DNA from: Spirochaeta sp.
Lineage (GTDB): Bacteria; Spirochaetota; Spirochaetia; Sphaerochaetales; Sphaerochaetaceae
Assembly (NCBI GenBank): GCA_020054965.1
Contig: JAIMZO010000022.1
Location: 1-12,432 of the forward strand
Reading direction: 5' to 3'
Length of the DNA: 12,432 bases
Positions 6,231 through 12,432 of the stretch are shown piece by piece; position 1 is the stretch's first letter, and each line of letters starts with the position of its first letter. Below the pieces are notes generated by a model. It was not told the origin of the DNA. It made no database searches and saw nothing but the letters and a program-made list of their open reading frames with translations. Both the position numbers and the translations under genes were made by a program.

Positions 6231-7520
6231 ATGATGAAACGAATTACATTGCTCGCGGTGTGTCTCTTGCTGGTATTCACAGCAGTCTGGGCACAAGGAG
6301 AGAAGGAAGCAAAAGAGAGTACAGGACCTGTTACCATCAAGTACGCATTCTGGGGGAATCCCGATGCCATCGGTGTAGAGCAGGATATTATCAAGGCTTT
6401 TGAGGAATCTCATCCTGATATCAAGATCGAGTCTATTGTCAGCGGATATTCTGACTACCACACGAAGCTCATGACCATGATTGCTGGAAACATGGCCCCC
6501 GATGTGATGCGCATTGATGACTATTATTTCTATGACTTCATAAAGCTTGGTGCTGTGGAGAGTCTCAGTCCGTATATTGAACGAGATGGACTCGATTTGG
6601 ATCTCTACCCAAAGATGGGAATTGAAGAAGCAACTGTCGATGGCCAGATTTATGGTCTTCCCTGGGGCACTGCTCCCTTGTACATGTTGCTGAACCTTGA
6701 TGCATTTGAAAATGCAGGAGTATCACTTCCCTCACTGGATTGGACCACCGAGGACTTTGAACGTATTGTTCGCTCCTTCAATCCTCAGAAGGATAAGGTA
6801 TATGGTTTTGCCATAGACACCAATTATCTTTCCAGCGTACTTCCTCACATCTGGTCCAAAGGTGGCACCCTGCTCAGTGAGGATAAGAGCCAGTATACCG
6901 GAGACAGCCCAAAAGCTACCTCAGCAATCCAGATGCTTGCCGATCTGTATGCTGAAGGCTATATGCCGAAAGACACAATCAATAGCGGTAATACAGAAGC
7001 TTTGAGAAGATGGTTTAGTAATGGAACCATCGCTATGATGAGTGGTTCTGCTCAGGAAATTCTTGCCATCCAGAAGATTGAAGGAATGCGCTTCGAAGCT
7101 TGGACCATGCCACAGGCACTGGACAGCAAGAACACCACCGTGTTCAAGAGCAATACCATCAGTATGAGTAAATCTTCCAAGGTGAAGGAAGCTGCTTGGA
7201 CATTCACAAAGTTCCTCCGCGGAGTAGAGGGTGAGGATCTGTATGTTCGTGCAAAACGTTTCCCGCCCACATTGAATATTGCAGAGAACTGGGCACTCTA
7301 TCTTGATCCCAACCTCTATCCGAAAAAGATCAAGGAGAACAGTGAACTGATCGCAAAGGAGTATGGGCATACCCTGCCACTACGCACTGGCTATGCAGCA
7401 ATTGAGTCGAAGGTTATTCCTGCTGTACAGAGTGCAATGCTGGGTACCAAGACAGCTGCCCAGGCGATGGCTGATATCCGCTCGGATATTACCAAGATCA
7501 TTGAGACCAATTCCAAGTAG
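6231..7520 (+). CDS. ABC sugar transporter, extracellular solute-binding protein (family 1)
   Basis: This is the periplasmic or extracellular receptor that captures a carbohydrate and presents it to the membrane permeases. It has 429 residues, typical of CUT1 binding proteins related to MalE/UgpB. Residues 1-21 are a signal peptide (M-M-K-R, a hydrophobic run, then V-W-A before Q-G-E-K-E-A), with likely cleavage after A21. C11 is too early and in too poor a context for a lipobox. The mature part shows family features: A-F-W-G-N-P near 40, F-E-E-S-H-P-D-I-K-I-E near 58-68, A-P-D-V-M-R near 90, and G-Q-I-Y-G-L-P-W near 137-144. AGGAGG (6220-6225) serves either the first ATG or the second at 6234. 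A direct repeat brackets the gene, and a hairpin follows the stop. The substrate is unknown. Confidence 0.93.
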   Translation: MMKRITLLAVCLLLVFTAVWAQGEKEAKESTGPVTIKYAFWGNPDAIGVEQDIIKAFEESHPDIKIESIVSGYSDYHTKLMTMIAGNMAPDVMRIDDYYFYDFIKLGAVESLSPYIERDGLDLDLYPKMGIEEATVDGQIYGLPWGTAPLYMLLNLDAFENAGVSLPSLDWTTEDFERIVRSFNPQKDKVYGFAIDTNYLSSVLPHIWSKGGTLLSEDKSQYTGDSPKATSAIQMLADLYAEGYMPKDTINSGNTEALRRWFSNGTIAMMSGSAQEILAIQKIEGMRFEAWTMPQALDSKNTTVFKSNTISMSKSSKVKEAAWTFTKFLRGVEGEDLYVRAKRFPPTLNIAENWALYLDPNLYPKKIKENSELIAKEYGHTLPLRTGYAAIESKVIPAVQSAMLGTKTAAQAMADIRSDITKIIETNSK

Positions 7521-7530
7521 TATTGAAAAT

Positions 7531-7559
7531 ATCACCGGATAGGTCTTCTTTCCGGTGAT
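7531..7559 (+). terminator. Hairpin between binding-protein and permease genes (attenuator or mRNA-stabilising)
   Basis: ATCACCGGA (7531-7539) and TCCGGTGAT (7551-7559) form a perfect 9-bp stem with an 11-nt loop, 10 nt after the binding-protein stop. A pyrimidine-rich but not pure-T tract follows (7560-7568). In ABC operons such a hairpin commonly lets the binding protein be made in excess of the permeases, by partial termination or by protecting the upstream mRNA. Which applies here is not visible. Confidence 0.55.
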
Positions 7560-7593
7560 TTCTCTTCCTATACCCTATCAGAGGATATCCCTT

Positions 7594-8478
7594 ATGAAAT
7601 TGTCCAAAATGAGACGAGCTGAGCACCGGGCAGCATTTTTCTTTCTCTTGCCCAACATCATCGGCTTTCTCCTCTTTTCCATGATTCCAACCTTCGCATC
7701 GTTTGGCATCAGTTTCCTCGACTGGGGCTTGCTGAATACCCCTTCCTTCAGTGGACTCTCAAACTATAAGGAGTTGCTTGGTGATGATGTATTCTGGTTG
7801 GCATTGAAAAATACCGCGTATTACTCATTCATCAAAGTGCCTTTGAATCTGATTCTTTCTCTGCTCTTGGCTATCCTGCTGAATAAGCAGCTTCATGGAA
7901 GAAATTTCTTTCGTTCCATTGCATTTCTCCCGTCTGTTTGTTCAAGCGTTGCCGTAGCCTTGATCTGGGCCCCCTTGTTGGAAAGCTCCGAAAACGGATT
8001 AATCAACCATGTTCTCTCCCTATTTGGTATTGAGGTCATACCATTCTTGGTCTCTCCTCTCTGGGCGATGCCTTCGGTAATCTTTGTTGGACTCTGGAAA
8101 GAATTGGGGTACTTCATGGTTATCTTTCTCGCTGGTCTTCAGGGCATACCCCGGTCCTATTATGAAGCTGCTTCCATTGATGGGGCAAATAATGCTGCAG
8201 TCTTCTTCCGCATCACAGTCCCCTTGATCAGCCCAACCACCTTCTTTGCATTGACAACAGGCCTGATTGGATCCTTCCAGATATTTGACCTTACCTCCGT
8301 TCTTACCAAGGGAGGTCCTGCAAACGCTACCAATACGTTGGTAATGTATATCTATCAAAATGGGTTCCAGTTTTTCAGGATGGGCTATGCCTCAGCGCTG
8401 AGTCTTATTCTCTTCTTGACAATCTTTATCATAACACTGGTACAGAACCACTATTCTGACAAATGGGTGTGCAACTGA
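7594..8478 (+). CDS. ABC sugar transporter permease, MalF/UgpA-type
   Basis: This is one of two membrane subunits forming the sugar channel. It has 294 residues from the ATG at 7594, chosen because AGAGGA lies 8 nt before it. A GTG at 7555 in the same frame would start inside the hairpin and add 13 residues unlike the family. The N-terminus M-K-L-S-K-M-R-R-A-E-H-R-A-A-F-F-F-L-L-P-N is typical of CUT1 permeases of this class. About six membrane helices are evident, the first near residues 14-37. The cytoplasmic EAA loop that docks the ATPase is at about 191-211 (E-A-A-S-I-D-G-A-N-N-A-A then I-T-V-P-L). The stop overlaps the start of the next permease by one base. Confidence 0.93.
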   Translation: MKLSKMRRAEHRAAFFFLLPNIIGFLLFSMIPTFASFGISFLDWGLLNTPSFSGLSNYKELLGDDVFWLALKNTAYYSFIKVPLNLILSLLLAILLNKQLHGRNFFRSIAFLPSVCSSVAVALIWAPLLESSENGLINHVLSLFGIEVIPFLVSPLWAMPSVIFVGLWKELGYFMVIFLAGLQGIPRSYYEAASIDGANNAAVFFRITVPLISPTTFFALTTGLIGSFQIFDLTSVLTKGGPANATNTLVMYIYQNGFQFFRMGYASALSLILFLTIFIITLVQNHYSDKWVCN

Positions 8479-9329
8479 TGAAAACAACAACTATGAGAAC
8501 AATCAATTGGAAAAAGATCACTAGGAATTGGTTTTGGTATGTATTTCTGGTAGGCCTGACACTCTTCTTCTTTATTCCCTTCTGGTGGATGGTCTCCACA
8601 TCCTTCAAAACCTATACCGAGGTCTATACAAGGCAGTACTCACTCTGGCCATCAAGCTTTCATTTTGAGAACTATCGAGAAGTATTCAAAGTGTTGCCAT
8701 TCACCACCTACCTATGGAACACCATCAAGGTCTCTGCCCTGGTTATCCTGGGGACTCTGACAACGAGCAGCATGGCGGCATATGCCTTTGCAAGGTTGCA
8801 GTTCCGAGGTCGTGATGCGCTGTTCTTTCTCTACCTTGCAACACTTATGATTCCCAGACAGGTTGTACTTATCCCAAATTTTATCATATTTCGCGAGATG
8901 GGTTTGTTGGATACCCACTGGTCACTTGTGCTGAGTGGAATCTTTACAGCCTACGGAACATTCCTGCTTAGGCAATTCTTCTTGAGTATTCCTCGTGAGC
9001 TGGAAGAGGCTGCAGTCATAGATGGATATGGCTACTGGGCACGGTTTGTCTCGATTATTATCCCCCTTTCAAAGGCAGCATTGACTACCTTGCTGATCAT
9101 CACCCTCTTGAATATCTGGAACGAATACCTCTATGCACTGGTATTCATCCAGAGTGATAGGAACAGGACCCTAACCTTGGGGATTGCATTACTTCGAGGT
9201 GACTTCGATGTTAAATGGAATCAAGTGATGGCAGCAACATTAATCAGTATTGCTCCCATTGTTCTGGTATACTTGAGTGCCCAACGGTACTTTGTGGAAG
9301 GGATAGCATTGACCGGTGTGAAAGGATGA
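8478..9329 (+). CDS. ABC sugar transporter permease, MalG/UgpE-type
   Basis: This is the second membrane subunit of the importer, with 283 residues from the ATG at 8478. That start shares one base with the upstream stop (TGATG), a usual arrangement for coupled translation. An in-frame ATG at 8463 would add five residues, and neither start has a clear ribosome site. Family features are the first helix with F-F-F-I-P-F-W-W-M-V-S-T-S-F-K (about 30-44), M-I-P-R-Q-V near 124-129, and the EAA loop E-E-A-A-V-I-D-G-Y-G-Y-W-A then I-I-I-P-L (177-197). The sequence W-N-E-Y near the C-terminal helices is also typical. No ATP-binding gene follows, so a shared MsmK/UgpC-like ATPase elsewhere in the genome probably energises the system. 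Confidence 0.93.
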   Translation: MKTTTMRTINWKKITRNWFWYVFLVGLTLFFFIPFWWMVSTSFKTYTEVYTRQYSLWPSSFHFENYREVFKVLPFTTYLWNTIKVSALVILGTLTTSSMAAYAFARLQFRGRDALFFLYLATLMIPRQVVLIPNFIIFREMGLLDTHWSLVLSGIFTAYGTFLLRQFFLSIPRELEEAAVIDGYGYWARFVSIIIPLSKAALTTLLIITLLNIWNEYLYALVFIQSDRNRTLTLGIALLRGDFDVKWNQVMAATLISIAPIVLVYLSAQRYFVEGIALTGVKG

Positions 9330-9428
9330 GGAGAAAGGATTAGTAACGAACAGTGGGCTATCCCTGTACGATACATACAGGATGTGTACAATGATGGTAC
9401 TGGGGTAATCTGCTAGGAGGAGGTCAGT

Positions 9429-10187
9429 ATGAAGGTAATGCTCATAGAAGATGAACCAAATGCAATGGAGCGATACTGTTCCTACATTGCAGCATACAAT
9501 CCTGCCTTTGAGATTGTTGCAAAAGCTTCAACCTATGAGATGGCCAAGGAGATGTTTGCATCCCAATCGATTGATGTTTTATTCAGTGATGTCATGATCC
9601 CCGGTAGATCAGGATTGCATTTCTTGGAAGAAGTAAGAAGTGAGCATTGGCGAGGTCTGGTGGTGATTATCAGCGGCTATGGTGATTTCTCCTATGCACA
9701 GAAAGCTATCAAGCTCTCCGTATTTGACTACTTGCTCAAACCGGTTTTCCAAAAGGATCTTGAGCAAGTCCTGGACAAGATCCTGAGAATCATGAACCAG
9801 AGAGAACCTCAGATTCATTACTTTTCCAATACATGCCTTCCCCTCTATATCAAGAAAGCCATTCAGTATGTTGAACGTAACTACAATCAGGAGATATCCC
9901 TAGGGGCAGTTGCTGCATTCGCCAACGTCTCTGCCAGCTATTTGAGTGCATCTTTCAGTAAGAAATGCAATATGACATTTGTTGAATACTTGCATGCCTA
10001 TCGCTCTGAAATGGCGGCGAAATACCTGCAGGAAACAGATTGGACCATGGAAGAGATTGCCGATCGCGTGGGTTTCGGAGATAGTTCTTACCTGAATCGG
10101 TGTTTCAAGAAATGCTATAAGGTTTCGCCAGGCCAGTTCAGAAAAGCGCACGCTTCAAGGCTGGAATTGCAGAATGGCCAAACCTGA
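9429..10187 (+). CDS. Response regulator with AraC-type DNA-binding domain (YesN-like)
   Basis: This is the output half of a two-component system. The 252 residues make a receiver domain (1-120) and an AraC-type double helix-turn-helix (about 145-245). The receiver has the acidic pair E7/D8, phosphoacceptor D54 in L-F-S-D-V-M-I-P-G, S82, and K104 in L-L-K-P. The DNA-binding part shows V-E-R-N-Y, then A-N-V-S-A-S-Y-L-S, and the second helix pair I-A-D-R-V-G-F-G-D-S-S-Y-L-N-R-C-F-K, then S-P-G-Q-F-R. Unlike most YesN proteins it has almost no linker between domains. AGGAGGAGG (9415-9423) lies 5 nt before the ATG. It overlaps the kinase gene by 14 nt. The position next to the transporter suggests that it activates that operon. 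Confidence 0.94.
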   Translation: MKVMLIEDEPNAMERYCSYIAAYNPAFEIVAKASTYEMAKEMFASQSIDVLFSDVMIPGRSGLHFLEEVRSEHWRGLVVIISGYGDFSYAQKAIKLSVFDYLLKPVFQKDLEQVLDKILRIMNQREPQIHYFSNTCLPLYIKKAIQYVERNYNQEISLGAVAAFANVSASYLSASFSKKCNMTFVEYLHAYRSEMAAKYLQETDWTMEEIADRVGFGDSSYLNRCFKKCYKVSPGQFRKAHASRLELQNGQT

Positions 10188-11853
10188 GATATTCAGAAGA
10201 CATGCAAGACAGTCATGGTACCGTGTATTGGTAGTCAGCCTTACTGCACTGGTTTCATTCATCCTGATTGTCAGCTGGTTTTGGGTGCAGAGAAGTACCA
10301 CACAACTATTAAAGAACAATGAACAGTTCCTGCAAGTGTATACTGACAACTTGCAGAAAACCATCTTTTCTCCGATAGAGAAAGCTGCAACCAGAGTACA
10401 ACTGCTGTTGCGATTCCAACAAGAGAAAGACCATGACCTCGATTTCGTACAAGAGTTGTTCGATTTACGGCTTACCTCTGCAAGTCTTGACCGAGCCTGG
10501 ATGATTGCCAGTGATGGCGCTACGTACTATGCACCCAATGTGAACAAAGAAATTACCGAGCAGAACCCATGGTGGAAAGCGTATATGGCCGAAGAAAAGA
10601 AAGCCCTGTTCAGAGTGCTGGGAAGTCGTGGATTTGGATCCTTCGGCTTTGAGGTTGCCCCTGCTTTTCGTGATGATATGGATCTCTCCACCTTGCTTCC
10701 TGTAGTGTTCTGGTATATTGGCAAGGATGGAAGGATTGCATTCGCGTTTCTTGAGTTCAATCTTACCTCGCTGTTGATACAGCACATGAACTCATACAAG
10801 GTAGAGTTGGTGGATACTCCTACTCCCATTGAAGTACTGATCTATGACAGTGACGGGATGGTGTTGGAATCCAGCAGGAATATACCCCTCCAAGTCTTGT
10901 CGATGCCCACTATGATGGAAGATTCTGCCCTAGTCGGATCGATAGATCTCAGTAATGGGATGGTCTTCACAAAAGAAGAGTCCTACATATCACTCTTCTC
11001 GAGGAATACTCCTTTGGGACTCACCTTTTCAACGAAAATTCCCTGGAGGACCATTGTGGGACAATCCAGGAAGAATTACCTGTATGTGTTGTTGCTTGCA
11101 GGACTGTTCTCCCTTGTGTTCTTGGTGCTCATGGTCGTATATGTCCGCCTCCATGCAAACATGAGACGGTATGAGGAGATGCAAGCAGAGTCACGATTCG
11201 AGGCATTGCAAGCAAGAATGAACCCCCACTTTCTGTTCAACACGCTCGACAGTCTGGTAAGTGTGGTGGAAGAGGGGGATCGGAGAAGAAGCCTTGATAC
11301 CTTGCGTTCCCTCTCCTATATCCTTCACGTTGACCTGCGGGAAAAGCGCAATGAGATACCGTTGCTATCTGAACTCAGGTATATTCGCAACTATGTCAAT
11401 TTACAGGAGATTCGCTACAAGGGATTGTTTCACTTCTCTCTGGATATAGATGACTCTGTACCCGATGATATCCGTATTCTTAAATACTGTGTCCAACCTT
11501 TGGTGGAAAACTGTTTTGTCCATGGTGTCTATCTCCGTCAGATGCCCATATCCATAGAGGTTGGGATGTTCTTTGACGAAAAAGGACTGCATGTCATGGT
11601 AGACGATGATGGGCCCGGGTGTGGGAAAGAGACCTTCTCAGAATTACAAGAACAACTCAAGCGAGCTCCACGAGGATCGTTCCAGGATAAACTGCATGTA
11701 AGAGGAAAACACATTGGGCTGTACAATATTCATCAGCGAATATTCTACGCTTATGGCCCAGGGTTTGGACTGACTTTGCAAGAGAAGAAAGAGAAGGGGT
11801 TCTCTGTCCAGGTACTCTTGCCGGCTGTGTATCAGAAGGAAGGGGACGGATGA
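10174..11853 (+). CDS. Membrane sensor histidine kinase, YesM-like (HisKA_7TM-independent, His_kinase/HATPase_c)
   Basis: This is the sensor half of the two-component pair. It has 559 residues. Membrane helices at about 17-38 and 302-325 enclose an extracellular sensing domain of roughly 260 residues that is probably Cache-like (F-S-P-I-E-K, N-P-W-W-K-A-Y). No HAMP motif is obvious after the second helix. The kinase core is the LytS/YesM type: phosphoacceptor H352 in A-R-M-N-P-H-F-L-F-N-T-L, N-box Q-P-L-V-E-N (441-446), G1 box D-D-D-G-P-G (477-482), and H-I-G-L-Y-N-I-H-Q-R-I (513-523) as G2. The start overlaps the end of the regulator gene by 14 nt and has no strong ribosome site of its own, so translation is probably coupled. 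It may sense the imported sugar directly or a sugar-loaded binding protein. The ligand is unknown. Confidence 0.93.
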   Translation: MAKPEIFRRHARQSWYRVLVVSLTALVSFILIVSWFWVQRSTTQLLKNNEQFLQVYTDNLQKTIFSPIEKAATRVQLLLRFQQEKDHDLDFVQELFDLRLTSASLDRAWMIASDGATYYAPNVNKEITEQNPWWKAYMAEEKKALFRVLGSRGFGSFGFEVAPAFRDDMDLSTLLPVVFWYIGKDGRIAFAFLEFNLTSLLIQHMNSYKVELVDTPTPIEVLIYDSDGMVLESSRNIPLQVLSMPTMMEDSALVGSIDLSNGMVFTKEESYISLFSRNTPLGLTFSTKIPWRTIVGQSRKNYLYVLLLAGLFSLVFLVLMVVYVRLHANMRRYEEMQAESRFEALQARMNPHFLFNTLDSLVSVVEEGDRRRSLDTLRSLSYILHVDLREKRNEIPLLSELRYIRNYVNLQEIRYKGLFHFSLDIDDSVPDDIRILKYCVQPLVENCFVHGVYLRQMPISIEVGMFFDEKGLHVMVDDDGPGCGKETFSELQEQLKRAPRGSFQDKLHVRGKHIGLYNIHQRIFYAYGPGFGLTLQEKKEKGFSVQVLLPAVYQKEGDG

Positions 11854-11958
11854 TGTACAGCCCACGATTACAATCAAAAGAATGTCCACTTTCAGCTAAA
11901 TATCACACATTGCATCTATAGCTACAGCACGTATGCTTACAACTACAAGGGGGAATCT

Positions 11959-12432
11959 ATGGACAAACTTGGTGTTGCCATTATAGGAACAGGAAATATC
12001 GCGCCGGCGCATATAAAAGGGTATCTTGCCTCTCAGGATGTCTGTGAAATACGAGCGCTTTGCGATATCTACCCATCGAAAGCTGAGAAACTTGCCAAAC
12101 GAGGGAATATTGAAGATCAGGCAACCATTACCACGGACTATCATGAGCTGCTGAGCCGAGACGATATCCACCTTGTCTCTCTCTGCTTGCCTCCCTCGCT
12201 CCATTGCCAGGTAGCGGTAGATTTCTTATATGCAGGCAAGCATGTCATTGTAGAGAAACCGATGGCTTCTTCCCTATCTGAGTGTGACCGTATGATTGAA
12301 GCCCAGAGGCAGAGTGGAAAGGTCCTTTCCGTAATCAGTCAGAATCGCTTTCGCACTGCACCCATGCGTGTAAAGCAACTCCTTGACCAAGGGGTCCTGG
12401 GTAGGGTGCTTTTTGCACGGGTGAACTCCATG
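11959..12432 (+). CDS. Gfo/Idh/MocA-family NAD(P)-dependent oxidoreductase, N-terminal part
   Basis: This open reading frame of 158 codons has no stop and is cut by the window end. It encodes the Rossmann domain of a sugar or inositol dehydrogenase family: V-A-I-I-G-T-G-N-I-A (6-15) with the glycine motif for the dinucleotide, C-D-I-Y (35-38) at the end of the second strand, and V-E-K-P-M-A (98-103) with the conserved E-K-P lysine at K100. Family members run about 330-390 residues, so more than half is missing. AAGGGGG (11947-11953) lies 5 nt before the ATG. It follows the kinase gene by 105 nt on the same strand and is probably the first catabolic enzyme for the imported sugar. The exact substrate cannot be deduced. 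Confidence 0.92.
   Translation, partial: MDKLGVAIIGTGNIAPAHIKGYLASQDVCEIRALCDIYPSKAEKLAKRGNIEDQATITTDYHELLSRDDIHLVSLCLPPSLHCQVAVDFLYAGKHVIVEKPMASSLSECDRMIEAQRQSGKVLSVISQNRFRTAPMRVKQLLDQGVLGRVLFARVNSM

Noticed and set aside
7555..7593. GTG start at 7555 for the first permease
   Set aside because: It falls inside the hairpin and has no ribosome site, while the ATG at 7594 has AGAGGA at the right distance and a normal N-terminus.
8463..8477. ATG at 8463 as start of the second permease
   Set aside because: It is possible, but the TGATG overlap at 8478 is the common coupled arrangement and the extra five residues are not a family feature.
9363..9381. Small hairpin CCTGTA/TACAGG before the response regulator as a terminator
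   Set aside because: The stem has only 6 bp with moderate GC and no T-run follows. It is too weak to call.
11910..11937. TTGCAT with TATGCT as a promoter for the oxidoreductase
   Set aside because: Both boxes match poorly (3/6 and 4/6) with a 16-bp spacer. It is not better than chance.
11896..12204. Minus-strand open frame of 102 codons
   Set aside because: It is antisense to a clear Gfo/Idh/MocA reading frame and has no motif.
1..12432. CRISPR array, tRNA, rRNA or riboswitch
   Set aside because: No regularly spaced repeats, cloverleaf or conserved RNA motifs were seen on reading. No covariance search was possible.

Overview
The window reads as a piece of a bacterial chromosome, most likely a spirochaete of the Sphaerochaeta/Treponema kind. 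This is an inference from style only: moderate GC, AGGAGG-type ribosome sites, a solute-binding protein whose mature end begins with Q-G-E-K-E-A, and an ABC sugar importer lacking its own ATPase. A Firmicute cannot be excluded. It holds four units.

(1) Positions 1-1792 are an insertion sequence with a 510-residue DDE transposase on the minus strand. It belongs to the IS4/IS1634 group and shows the YREK signature. It has matching 29-bp terminal inverted repeats, a near-consensus promoter, and an unusual pair of AT-hook motifs at the transposase C-terminus. Two bases beyond its right end lies the 3' remnant (1794-2024, minus) of a gene for an AlbA_2/ATP-binding, COG2865-like DNA-binding protein. 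Its 5' part is gone.

(2) Positions 2116-6024 are a compact plus-strand operon: etfB, etfA, a GlcD/LctD-type FAD-linked oxidase and a TetR-family regulator. The order and motifs match the electron-confurcating lactate dehydrogenase module (LctB-LctC-LctD), here with a TetR gene at the 3' end. A perfect 14-bp palindrome sits just upstream of a good promoter and is the obvious candidate operator. The etfA gene carries an apparent one-base deletion that takes the FAD-binding signature out of frame. The lost frame continues to a stop overlapping the next start codon, so this is either a sequencing error or a recent inactivation.

(3) Positions 6231-9329 are a CUT1-type carbohydrate importer: a secreted solute-binding protein followed by two permeases. 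A strong hairpin separates the binding-protein gene from the permease genes. No ATPase gene is present.

(4) Positions 9429-12432 are a YesN/YesM-type two-component system, with an AraC-type response regulator overlapping a membrane histidine kinase. After it comes the start of a Gfo/Idh/MocA sugar oxidoreductase that runs off the window. Blocks 3 and 4 together look like a carbohydrate uptake locus with its own sensor and a first catabolic enzyme. The substrate cannot be read from the sequence.
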